The translations under genes were made by a program, and so were the position numbers. This document shows, in pieces, positions 1 through 6,189 of a stretch of 12,655 nucleotides of DNA. The first letter of the stretch is position 1. The number at the start of each line of letters is the position of its first letter. Source of the DNA: Bacteroidia bacterium (lineage in GTDB: Bacteria; Bacteroidota; Bacteroidia; Bacteroidales; Azobacteroidaceae); NCBI GenBank assembly GCA_025996895.1, contig BNTW01000079.1, forward strand, positions 1 through 12,655. Reading direction: 5' to 3'. Below the pieces are notes generated by a model that had not been told where the DNA came from, did no database searches, and was given only the letters and a program-made list of their open reading frames with translations.

Positions 1-22
1 TCAGACGTGTGCTTTCCGATCT
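1..22. other. Illumina TruSeq adapter residue at contig end
   Basis: The first 22 bases read TCAGACGTGTGC followed by TTTCCGATCT. This is the 3' part of the standard TruSeq Read 2 adapter (ending GTGCTCTTCCGATCT) with one C missing. It is not genomic sequence. Genomic sequence begins near base 23, so this is a true contig end and anything reading into it is truncated. The match is recalled from the published adapter sequence and was not searched. Confidence 0.93.
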
Positions 23-30
23 AATCTGGA

Positions 31-891
31 TCAATGCCAGCAATTCGGGATTCGACCAGTTGAATCCGCAGCCATATTTGATTCAATAATGCAATTATAA
101 ATCCGTTTTATGCCGAATTGAGCATCAGAATGAAAATACAATCCTGCCCCACCCGCTACAGCGATTGTAACCTTGTTGCCGACAATCGTATTGTTAATCA
201 AATCGACCGAGCTGCCTGCTTGCAGAGACGAAAACAATATCGCACCGCCGTTGCTGTCCGCCTGATTGTTGTAAAAAGTCGAATTGACAATCGTCAGCTG
301 TACGGTTTTGCCTTCCTGATAGTTGTCTAAAAACAAGGCACCGCCGTCACCTTCACCGGCCACATTCGAGGCAAAAAGACAGGCCTCAATCCGAAGGGTA
401 TTTTTAATCGCTTCCGCCGTTTCCGTATTGGTAATATACAAAGGCGTACCTGCGTTGTCTTTAAAAATACACCGCGTCAAAGTCAAATCGACATCAGCAA
501 AACACAAGATACCGGTAGTAGATTGATTGTTGCTGAATGTACAATTCGTAATCGAAGTATTGCCCGAAAACCAAATAGCCGCCGCACTTCCCGAAAAACC
601 GGAAGTCGCTACTTCTTTTCCGGTGATTTTCAAATTCAAACCCGGCAGACGCAATCCGTCGGCATCGTAGCTCTCTTTCGAGAGGTCAATCATTCCGCTG
701 ACCGAAATCTCGTCACCGGATGAACATAAACTCACGGCTTTACCTAACGTGGCAACCGCATTGCTTTCGTCCAATCCCGACTGTGTGTTATTGCCGGAGG
801 CCGACAGATAGATAGTTTTTGCTTGGGCATTCAATCCCAGTAAAGCGAAACATACAAACAGTATGCTTTTTGAAAAAAATGTGCTTTTCAT
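31..891 (-). CDS. Secreted right-handed beta-helix protein, 3' end lost
   Basis: The reading frame gives 286 residues. Residues 1-24 form a clear signal peptide (KSILFVCFALLGLNAQA, then KTIYLSASG). The mature N-terminus TIYLSASGNN is typical of Bacteroidota parallel beta-helix proteins. Short strand-turn repeats follow: ITNCTFSNNQ, LTRCIFKDNAGT, IEACLFASNVAGEGDGGALF, IVNSTFYNNQADSNGGAI, LINNTIVGNK and IYNCIIESN. The NxTFxxN and GGAxxF patterns define rungs of a pectate-lyase or polymorphic-membrane-protein style solenoid. Such proteins act outside the cell as adhesins or glycan-active proteins; no catalytic residues can be assigned. The stop at 31-33 lies nine bases from the adapter junction, and the final residues may be out of frame, since another frame ends in ESRIAGIDPD. 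The true C-terminus, probably with a sorting domain, is missing. The ATG at 889-891 directly precedes the signal peptide and is the only sensible start. Confidence 0.8.
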   Translation of the reverse strand: MKSTFFSKSILFVCFALLGLNAQAKTIYLSASGNNTQSGLDESNAVATLGKAVSLCSSGDEISVSGMIDLSKESYDADGLRLPGLNLKITGKEVATSGFSGSAAAIWFSGNTSITNCTFSNNQSTTGILCFADVDLTLTRCIFKDNAGTPLYITNTETAEAIKNTLRIEACLFASNVAGEGDGGALFLDNYQEGKTVQLTIVNSTFYNNQADSNGGAILFSSLQAGSSVDLINNTIVGNKVTIAVAGGAGLYFHSDAQFGIKRIYNCIIESNMAADSTGRIPNCWH

Positions 892-919
892 TATAAATCG
901 TATTAATTAAATATCACTA

Positions 920-927
920 CAAAGATA
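920..927 (-). promoter_or_regulatory. Bacteroidota -7 box of the beta-helix gene
   Basis: On the minus strand 920-927 reads TATCTTTG, a perfect TAnnTTTG, 28 nt upstream of the ATG at 891. No good TTTG lies 19-21 nt further upstream; the nearest TTTTG (941-945) is only 13 nt away. The assignment therefore rests on the -7 box and its position. Confidence 0.45.
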
Positions 928-961
928 TGTAATATTTTTACAAAATAAAACAGGAAGAGAT

Positions 962-992
962 TGATAATCAATGTTTATTGCGGAGAGATAGG
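962..992. repeat. Left attachment-site repeat (attL-like)
   Basis: Positions 974-992 (tttattgcggagagatagg) are identical to 4064-4082, and 962-970 (tgataatca) to 4052-4060. Only the three bases between the blocks differ. Within the repeat, 981-992 equal the last 12 nt of the tRNA-Ser gene in the same orientation. A fragment of a tRNA 3' end on the far side of an integrase gene is the classic footprint of tyrosine-recombinase integration into a tRNA gene. Confidence 0.7.
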
Positions 993-1496
993 CTCTTTCT
1001 CTTTACCTGTTTCACCGGACTCCGGTATTCGGATGTCTTCAACCTTAAAACAAGTGATATAAAAGATAATCACATTGAAGTAACCACTGTTAAAACTGCC
1101 GACAGCTTGATTATAGAACTAAACAATCACAGTCGTAGCATTTTAGATAAATACAAAGCCATTCATTTTGAGGACAATAAAGCACTTCCCGTAATTACCA
1201 ATCAAAAGATGAATGATTATCTAAAGGAATTGGCGGAACTGGCGGAAATAGATGAACCGATACGGGAAACCTACTATAAAGGGAACCAACGAATAGATGA
1301 TGTAACGCCTAAATACGCACTACTGGGAACGCATGCCGGACGCAGAACGTTTATTTGCAATGCCTTATCATTAGGCATTCCACCGCAAGTTGTCATGAAA
1401 TGGACGGGGCATAGCGATTACAAAGCCATGAAACCGTATATCGACATTGCCGATGATATTCGAGCCAATGCGATGGATAAATTCAACCAATTGTAA
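978..1496 (+). pseudogene. Tyrosine recombinase, catalytic domain only (5' truncated)
   Basis: The 172 residues are a nearly complete tyrosine-recombinase catalytic domain. Visible active-site residues are R16 (TGLRYSD), K39 (TVKTAD), H119 and R122 (THAGRRTF), H145 (WTGHSDY) and nucleophile Y154 (MKPYID). The family in Bacteroidota is usually about 400 residues, with an Arm/SAM-like DNA-binding region before the catalytic domain; that half is absent. Homology starts at RDRLFLFTCFTGLRYSD, right where the left attachment repeat ends. The only in-frame start is a TTG inside the repeat, without a promoter or ribosome-binding context. It would once have catalysed integration and excision at the tRNA-Ser site. 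The gene is probably non-functional, since core binding needs the lost domain. Confidence 0.85.
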
Positions 1497-1504
1497 ATTT
1501 TAAC

Positions 1505-1540
1505 GTTCCAATAAATCAGAATATTTTGATTTTTCGGAAC
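1505..1540. repeat. Palindrome copy 1, overlapping ATPase promoter
   Basis: An imperfect inverted repeat begins GTTCC and ends GGAAC, with the AT-rich core atcagaatattttgat. Its core and right flank (ttcggaacatatt) closely match the longer palindrome at 2890-2930. It covers the TTTG (-33) box of the next gene, which suits an operator. A repeat-family hairpin is the alternative. Confidence 0.65.
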
Positions 1541-1555
1541 ATATTAGTAATTTTG
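1525..1555 (+). promoter_or_regulatory. Promoter of the ATPase gene
   Basis: TTTG at 1525-1528 and TAATTTTG at 1548-1555 are 19 nt apart, matching the Bacteroidota TTTG/TAnnTTTG consensus exactly. Transcription would start near 1562, about 10 nt before the ATG at 1572, giving a very short leader. The -33 box lies inside palindrome copy 1, so a protein bound there would block initiation. Confidence 0.65.
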
Positions 1556-1571
1556 CTGAAAATAAAGTTCA

Positions 1572-2867
1572 ATGAAAAGAAGAGTAAGCAAGTCCCTTTT
1601 AGAATGGAAGAGCAGTTCCAGAAGAATGCCTTTGATAATTAATGGAGCTCGTCAGGTTGGCAAAACGTATATTGTGGAGCAGTTTGGCGGAGAGTATTAT
1701 GAAAGCGTACTATATCTGAACATGGAAATTGAGACTACCTTTTGCAAGTTTCTCGAAACGGAATTATCTCCTAAAAAAATCATTCAATACCTTGAAGCAA
1801 CACTGTTGCAGGAGATTGTGCCCGGTAAAACGCTTATATTTATTGATGAGATACAAGCTTGCGAAAGAGCATTAACTTCACTGAAGTACTTTTGTGAGCA
1901 AATGCCTGAACACCATATCATAGCTGCCGGATCCCTGTTAGGGGTTGCCATTAATAGAGAAAAATACTCTTTCCCTGTGGGCAAAGTCAACGAGATAAAC
2001 ATGTTCCCTTTGGACTTTGAAGAATTCTTATGGGCGATGAATATGGAGAAATTGGCTGAAGAGATCAAATCTCATTACGCCAGCAATGAAGCGATGCCGG
2101 AAGCTTTACATGAAGTTGCATTGGATATGTACCAAAAATATTTTATCGTGGGGGGTATGCCTGCTGCCGTGACAACTTTTATAGAAACGGAAAGCTATCT
2201 GAAAATACAACCCGTTCAAAACGAAATTTTGAATGAGTATATTGCCGATATGGCAAAATATGCGGATCCGGCAACAAGCATTAAGATTAGAGCTTGCTAC
2301 AACTCTATTCCGGCACAGTTAGCTAAAGAAAATGCAAAATTTCAATACAAAGTAGTTCAACGAGGAGGAACGGCAACTATTTTCGGAGAAGCTATTGAGT
2401 GGCTTATCCTTGCAGGAATTGCCCTCAAATGCCAACGCTTAGAACATGGTTACATCCCGATAAATGCTTATGCTGATTTGATAAACTTCAAATTATATAT
2501 GGCAGATATAGGCATTCTCACGCTTCGGTCAAAAATTCCGTTACAAACGATATTATCTCCAATCGAGGTAGACAATACTTTTCTGGGAGCAATGACGGAG
2601 AATTACATTGCACAAGTTTTTGTCACTAAAGGATATGATTTAATGTACTGGCAAAGCGATGGTAAAGCAGAAGTCGATTTTGTTCTTCAGATTGATGGAG
2701 CGGTTATTCCAATTGAAGTTAAAAAAGGAACCCGAAATCGCTCAAAGAGCTTAGGAGTCTTTGTCGAAAAGTATAAATCACCCTATTCTATTCGCATATC
2801 CAAGAAAAATTTTGGATTTGAAAACGGAATAAAATCAGTACCCTTATATGCAGCTTTCTGTATCTGA
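1572..2867 (+). CDS. AAA_14/DUF4143 ATP-binding protein
   Basis: The 431-residue protein has the layout of the widespread AAA_14 plus DUF4143 family. The Walker A motif GARQVGKT is at residues 25-32, and Walker B LIFIDE at 88-93 is followed by IQ. A conserved AAGSLLG (sensor-like) segment comes after. The C-terminal DUF4143 domain carries AEVDFVLQIDG then IPIEVKKG (residues 366-386). This is the D/E...ExK arrangement of a PD-(D/E)XK nuclease-like fold. Length is normal and the frame is intact. The biological role of this family is not settled; members are numerous in Bacteroidota and often lie in variable regions. Here the gene is cargo of the tRNA-Ser element, with its own promoter and a palindrome on each side. 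It ends 80 nt before the next gene. The start at 1572 is supported by the promoter spacing and by the family's usual N-terminus (MKRR...LLEWK). Confidence 0.9.
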   Translation: MKRRVSKSLLEWKSSSRRMPLIINGARQVGKTYIVEQFGGEYYESVLYLNMEIETTFCKFLETELSPKKIIQYLEATLLQEIVPGKTLIFIDEIQACERALTSLKYFCEQMPEHHIIAAGSLLGVAINREKYSFPVGKVNEINMFPLDFEEFLWAMNMEKLAEEIKSHYASNEAMPEALHEVALDMYQKYFIVGGMPAAVTTFIETESYLKIQPVQNEILNEYIADMAKYADPATSIKIRACYNSIPAQLAKENAKFQYKVVQRGGTATIFGEAIEWLILAGIALKCQRLEHGYIPINAYADLINFKLYMADIGILTLRSKIPLQTILSPIEVDNTFLGAMTENYIAQVFVTKGYDLMYWQSDGKAEVDFVLQIDGAVIPIEVKKGTRNRSKSLGVFVEKYKSPYSIRISKKNFGFENGIKSVPLYAAFCI

Positions 2868-2889
2868 TAAAATATAATGATTGATCGTT

Positions 2890-2930
2890 ATGTTCGAAAA
2901 AAATCAAAATATTTTGATTTTTTCGAACAT
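2890..2930. repeat. Palindrome copy 2 between ATPase and coiled-coil genes
   Basis: A 41-nt near-perfect palindrome has arms ATGTTCG and CGAACAT around an A-tract, the core atcaaaatattttgat, and a T-tract. The only asymmetry is seven A on the left against six T on the right. It is closely related to copy 1 and sits 17 nt before the next ATG. It lacks the GC stem followed by unpaired T of an ordinary terminator, so a protein-binding operator or a repeat-family hairpin is more likely. Confidence 0.75.
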
Positions 2931-2947
2931 ATTCAATAAATAAGCGT

Positions 2948-3778
2948 ATGGAAACTCAAAACGAACATTTGTCCTTATTGACTAATTTGTTGACCCAATA
3001 CAGGCTACTCAACTCGCTATACGAACAGATAGCGGATAGTTCAGTATTAAGTTTTGAAAATCAGATTGATATTACAGACTTTTATCACAAGTTTAAGGAT
3101 AAGGAAGCATTTGAGAAAGTCATTTTGCATTTGCTTCTTTCCGCTGATAAAGAGAAATTGGCACCGGTCATAACCAATCTTAGAATAGAGACAAACAAGA
3201 ACATTGACATATACCAAAACCACAAAGAACTATTCGATGGGATTGATACGCTCAAAGTATGCATGGGTAGACATGAGCCGCTTCGCATTGAAATAGAAGG
3301 TCAATTAAAGGATACCAACAAGATTTGGCAAGAACTTACGCAAGTCCGAAATAGTTTGGAATCGGCAAGTTGGAATAATAACAATATCGCGATACAACGC
3401 CTAACCAGTGAAGAACAGAAATTCGAAAATCAATATAAAGAAGAACAGAAAAAACTTGATAAACTCTATCAGCAGCAAAAAGAAGCTGACAAAACTGCCT
3501 CCCGGTACATTAATAATGCGTTTAGAGATATTTTCAAGCTAAGTAATTTCTTTTCTTCATTGCTCAATAATTATTTTCCTGTTGAAAAAGAAAATATGCT
3601 TGTTGCCGAAATCATCGCTGAAGAAAGAACAACTATACAGGAAACACAATCTCAAGTGGAACCCGACATGATTTTCCGTACAAAAATGTACGAAAAATTC
3701 TTGTCTTTGGAACAAAAACTAATCCGCGATAAATACCTGAGCGAAGATTTACAATGCTACCCAAGATCACCCAACTAA
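2948..3778 (+). CDS. Coiled-coil protein of unknown function, element cargo
   Basis: The 276-residue soluble protein has no signal peptide. Residues 1-110 are predicted mostly helical, about 112-185 form a Glu/Lys/Gln-rich coiled coil (QKFENQYKEEQKKLDKLYQQQ), and 186-268 are a second helical region with FRTKMYEKFLSLEQKLIRDKYL. I do not recognise it firmly. That last motif resembles proteins common in mobile regions of Bacteroidales, which I recall as extending further. The C-terminus changes abruptly after EDLQ to CYPRSPN and stops. Just there another frame begins to look coding and leads into a winged-helix fragment. The gene is therefore probably truncated or frameshifted near 3740-3750. 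No promoter of the Bacteroidota type is evident between 2867 and 2948, so it may be cotranscribed with the ATPase gene. Confidence 0.7.
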   Translation: METQNEHLSLLTNLLTQYRLLNSLYEQIADSSVLSFENQIDITDFYHKFKDKEAFEKVILHLLLSADKEKLAPVITNLRIETNKNIDIYQNHKELFDGIDTLKVCMGRHEPLRIEIEGQLKDTNKIWQELTQVRNSLESASWNNNNIAIQRLTSEEQKFENQYKEEQKKLDKLYQQQKEADKTASRYINNAFRDIFKLSNFFSSLLNNYFPVEKENMLVAEIIAEERTTIQETQSQVEPDMIFRTKMYEKFLSLEQKLIRDKYLSEDLQCYPRSPN

Positions 3779-3991
3779 TGCACAAGAAAGCATCCAGAAA
3801 CATCCAGAAGACACATCCAGAAAGATATTTTGAACGTAATCAGGGAAAATCCCAATGTTACACGCAGAGAACTGGAGAAGTTATTGAATAGTTCACCCGG
3901 CAGTATAAAGCATCACCTGCAACGATTAGTTCAGAAAGGGGTTATTAAACGGGAAGGTTCAGACAGATCCGGCAAATGGGTGATCCTTTAA
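3741..3991 (+). pseudogene. Winged-helix C-terminal fragment, frameshifted
   Basis: Two frames join into one plausible tail. From 3741 one frame reads AKIYNATQDHPTNAQESIQ then KHPEDTSRK and hits a stop after IF near 3830. From about 3820 the frame of the upstream gene reads DILNVIRENPNVTRRELEKL then LNSSPGSIKHHLQRLVQKG and VIKREGSDRSGKWVIL, ending at TAA 3989-3991. One missing base near 3820-3823 (AGAAAG before ATATTTTG) would restore continuity. The second part is a winged helix-turn-helix domain like those ending AlbA_2-type putative transcriptional regulators, which also carry HPE/SQK-rich linkers. No ATG or GTG precedes the domain in frame. It is either the detached tail of the gene at 2948 or a remnant of a separate regulator. 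Confidence 0.6.
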
Positions 3992-3995
3992 AATC

Positions 3996-4039
3996 AAAAC
4001 ACCCAACTCTACATTTTGGGTGTAAAATTGGGTGTTTTT
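3996..4039 (+). terminator. Hairpin and T-run ending the element's transcript
   Basis: AAAACACCCAA (3996-4006) pairs with TTGGGTGTTTT (4028-4038), and a T-run finishes at 4039. It begins four nt after the stop at 3991. The left arm can alternatively pair with an inner copy, TTGGGTGT at 4016-4023. It lies between the convergent element genes and tRNA-Ser. Confidence 0.6.
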
Positions 4040-4051
4040 CTCGTAACTTGC

Positions 4052-4082
4052 TGATAATCAGACTTTATTGCGGAGAGATAGG
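4052..4082. repeat. Right attachment-site repeat (attR-like), tRNA 3' end
   Basis: This is the partner of 962-992. The 19-bp exact block 4064-4082 runs from the region just downstream of the tRNA into its acceptor and T-arm 3' strand (4071-4082). Because the full tRNA is on this side, this copy preserves the host gene. Confidence 0.7.
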
Positions 4083-4155
4083 GATTCGAACCCCAGGAAC
4101 CTTTCAGTTCAACGGTTTTCAAGACCGCCGCAATCGACCACTCTGCCATCTCTCC
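4071..4155 (-). tRNA. tRNA-Ser(UGA)
   Basis: On the minus strand an 85-nt cloverleaf starts GGAGAGATGGCAGAGTGGTC. The acceptor stem GGAGAGA pairs with TCTCTCC, with discriminator G at 4071 and no encoded CCA. The anticodon loop CTTGAAA gives anticodon TGA (plus-strand TCA at 4119-4121), closed by CGGT/ACCG. A long variable arm typical of serine tRNAs follows, then a T-arm with GGTTCGAATCC. It decodes UCA and related serine codons. Its 3' end is the integration site of the adjoining element and remains intact. Confidence 0.95.
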
Positions 4156-4177
4156 TCAATATTTCAAAAAGCGACTG

Positions 4178-4207
4178 CAAAGGTAGTATTTTTTTTTGTT
4201 TTGCAAA
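4178..4207 (-). promoter_or_regulatory. Promoter of tRNA-Ser
   Basis: On the minus strand TTTG (4204-4207) and TACCTTTG (4178-4185) are 18 nt apart, a near-consensus Bacteroidota promoter. Transcription would start around 4171, about 16 nt before the tRNA 5' end at 4155. Confidence 0.7.
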
Positions 4208-4241
4208 GTGTTTTCTCGTTTTTTTTACCGGCATACTGTCT

Positions 4242-5735
4242 CTAACGCGATAGTATTACGCCTCGTTTGTTGAGTGTAATACTTCCGCCGAAGGTATCGC
4301 CGCCAAAAAATTCACCCTTATCATATCCGCCGGATAAGCGAATGGAAAAACCGTCGATTTTCGGACAATTATAAATCAGTTCCAACTGCGAAGCAAATCC
4401 TTTTTTCACCGAACGGAAAGGAACATAATATCTGCCCCAATTCTTTCCGGCAGTCAATAATAACCGGTATTGAAGCACCGGACAGACATAACCTTCCAAG
4501 CCGAAATGAAACGTCGAAATACGGATGCCCTTAAAATTCAGACTGCCGTCGGTGTTGTAAACCGGAGGAAGAAACAACGGCGTTCCCATCGTGTAGCCAA
4601 AATACGAAGGGCCGGTTACATAATCGACATTGTTGTAATAATTATCGTTGCCGTTCCCTTTTTGGAATAATTCGGTAGCGTTTTTACCAGTCAGACCCAA
4701 GGTGTTCCCCACAGCACCGCCTTGTTGCTTAGTATAAATATATTCCAGCACTATGCCCGACACAAGCGACCGGCGCGTAGTAGAAAATTCCAAACCATAC
4801 AAATTGTCGGGATAATTTTTAAACACCATGCCTGAGCCGTCTTCAAAAAAATGGTCGATATACACGCTCAAACGGTCGTTATTTTTCAACCGGTAATCAT
4901 ATTTGAATACATACGCACCCCAATTCGAGCCGGCCACATACGCCCTGTCCGCACCGGAAGCCGACGCAGAGCCTTCTTTCGCAACCGCCACCCGAAAAAG
5001 ATCATCCAATCCCTGCGGTTGATGTTGCACGGTATATTCCGCATTTTGGTAATAATACAGCACCCCACCCCACTGAGCCGCATGCTGCACTTGCATAATG
5101 AATTGTTGTCGATTTTTTTCGATATTCCCAAACCGGAAAGAAAGCGATTTATCATGCGACAAAATATTTTTCGTATAAGGCTGTTTGGCGGGCAACGCGC
5201 GGTCTTCCTGCCATTGTCCGTCCAAGTAGTAACCAACGGAGAAATCGCCCTTGATAGACAAAATCCCACGTGTATAAGGCACCGTATAAAAATCATGTAA
5301 AGCGAGCTTGATTTTAGGCACCGGGCGCGCATGATTGGACTGCACAAAATCGCCCGAACTCAATTCAGCATTTAACAAGGAGGTATATTCTTCCTGTGAG
5401 CCGACGCTCAATTTCCACGTTTTCCATTTCAAGCCGGCATACAACTGCTGTATATAGGAATTACCGTAAATATCTGACGTTGATCCGGTTAGATTCAATC
5501 CGGCATCGAACGACCAATCGGAATTAATCTTTTGCTGACGAAAAACACCTCCCCGCAGATAGCCGTTACCCGCTTCCACCGGAACCACTCCCCAGCGATG
5601 TTGCACCGTCCAAAAAGGCGTATTTTGTCCGCTCGCAACCGATCCGAACATTTCCACCTTGTAACCGGTCGTTTGCTGCGCCGGTAAATGGAAACAAATC
5701 AGACAAAAAAAACCAAAAAGGATTTGTTTTTTCAT
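4242..5735 (-). CDS. Capsule assembly Wzi family outer-membrane protein
   Basis: The 497-residue protein starts with a signal peptide (MKKQILFGFFCLICFHLPAQ). The opening SGQNTPFWTVQHRWGVVPVE is the hallmark of the Bacteroidota Wzi-type family (Caps_assemb_Wzi), where it is followed by YLRGGVF. The rest is a series of amphipathic strands with aromatic girdle residues, for example WKLSVGSQEEYTS, YVFKYDYRLKNNDRLSVYID and FSIRLSGGYDKGEFFGG, fitting an outer-membrane beta-barrel. In E. coli, Wzi binds capsular polysaccharide at the cell surface; a similar role here is inferred from family only. Length is usual. It is the last gene of a cluster, beginning 6 nt after the lipoprotein stop, so translation is probably coupled. 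The final residues (RGVILSR) lack the terminal aromatic residue common in barrels. No capsule biosynthesis genes are nearby. Confidence 0.85.
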   Translation of the reverse strand: MKKQILFGFFCLICFHLPAQQTTGYKVEMFGSVASGQNTPFWTVQHRWGVVPVEAGNGYLRGGVFRQQKINSDWSFDAGLNLTGSTSDIYGNSYIQQLYAGLKWKTWKLSVGSQEEYTSLLNAELSSGDFVQSNHARPVPKIKLALHDFYTVPYTRGILSIKGDFSVGYYLDGQWQEDRALPAKQPYTKNILSHDKSLSFRFGNIEKNRQQFIMQVQHAAQWGGVLYYYQNAEYTVQHQPQGLDDLFRVAVAKEGSASASGADRAYVAGSNWGAYVFKYDYRLKNNDRLSVYIDHFFEDGSGMVFKNYPDNLYGLEFSTTRRSLVSGIVLEYIYTKQQGGAVGNTLGLTGKNATELFQKGNGNDNYYNNVDYVTGPSYFGYTMGTPLFLPPVYNTDGSLNFKGIRISTFHFGLEGYVCPVLQYRLLLTAGKNWGRYYVPFRSVKKGFASQLELIYNCPKIDGFSIRLSGGYDKGEFFGGDTFGGSITLNKRGVILSR

Positions 5736-5741
5736 TGTGTA

Positions 5742-6155
5742 TCAGTATTTTATAAACGAATAAATCTTATTGTCCGCACTCAAAACCATATTTTTCGCAT
5801 CCAATTTCAGTACATCATAAGCAACGGAAGTGTCTGTCCAAAAGGTCAGATGCAACAATGAATGATAACGTTCGTCCAATTCCAGCAACATTTTGTTCTC
5901 CGAAGGAAAAGTAACATAGCCATACAACACTTCGGAAGTCGCCGGTGCATTTTCCTTTTCGTACAAAACGGTATAGGTAAAAAGAACATCACGCTGAAAC
6001 GCATAAAAAATAGTATCTACCTGCGAAATCGTATGATTTTCGGTATCTTCAATCGTTTTCAACTGCCACATACCATTCACCTTAGGCAAATCCGAATCGG
6101 TGCAAGAAATCAAAAACAAGAGGAACAACATTCCCCAGCCTATTTTTTTCTTCAT
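5742..6155 (-). CDS. Small lipoprotein, lipocalin-like
   Basis: The start is taken at ATG 6153-6155, giving MKKKIGWGMLFLLFLISC, a textbook type II signal peptide with lipobox LISC and lipidated Cys18; the frame extends 11 codons further upstream without adding anything sensible. The mature part of about 120 residues is beta-rich with alternating hydrophobic strands (VNGMWQLKTIEDTEN, VLFTYTVLYEKEN, NKMLLELDERYHS, NKIYSFIKY). NGMWQLKTI at the first strand is typical of lipocalin-like or DUF-type Bacteroidota lipoproteins. Acidic residues just after Cys (TDSD) may be a surface-export signal, but this is weak. It lies 34 nt after miaB and 6 nt before the Wzi gene, so an outer-membrane role next to the Wzi protein is plausible. 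No precise function is assigned. Confidence 0.75.
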   Translation of the reverse strand: MKKKIGWGMLFLLFLISCTDSDLPKVNGMWQLKTIEDTENHTISQVDTIFYAFQRDVLFTYTVLYEKENAPATSEVLYGYVTFPSENKMLLELDERYHSLLHLTFWTDTSVAYDVLKLDAKNMVLSADNKIYSFIKY

Positions 6156-6189
6156 AAATCGTTCATTTAATGGAGCAAATATAAGCAAT

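Larger units (their letters stand above)
974..4082. mobile_element. Small integrated element or remnant at tRNA-Ser
   Basis: This 3.1-kb segment is bounded by 19-bp direct repeats. The right copy is the genuine 3' end of tRNA-Ser(UGA), and the left is a displaced copy. Inside, all on the plus strand, are a 5'-truncated tyrosine recombinase, an AAA_14/DUF4143 ATPase, a coiled-coil protein and a broken winged-helix fragment. No relaxase, replication or phage structural gene is present, so it is not self-transmissible as seen. Because the integrase lacks its N-terminal half, the segment is most likely a decayed, internally deleted descendant of a larger integrative element. A misassembly through the short repeat is the main alternative. 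Confidence 0.6.

Noticed and set aside
118..723. Plus-strand open frames opposite the beta-helix gene
   Set aside because: They lie antisense to a well-supported secreted protein, show no family features and have no promoter or plausible start context.
1572..3778. Toxin-antitoxin or abortive-infection system
   Set aside because: Neither the ATPase family nor the coiled-coil protein carries a recognised toxin or antitoxin domain, and the two genes are separated by 80 nt with a palindrome instead of being coupled.
3791..3823. Three CATCCAGAA units as a possible CRISPR or regulatory repeat
   Set aside because: The units are 9 nt with 1-4 nt spacers and encode a HPE-type linker before a winged helix; this is a low-complexity coding repeat.
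3976..4253. Plus-strand open frames of 61-89 codons over the tRNA
   Set aside because: They read through the antisense strand of tRNA-Ser and its promoter and are chance frames.
4851..5347. Frames of about 150 codons within the Wzi gene on both strands
   Set aside because: They are shadows of a 497-codon gene with a clear family signature; their translations are Arg/Ile-rich and lack domains.
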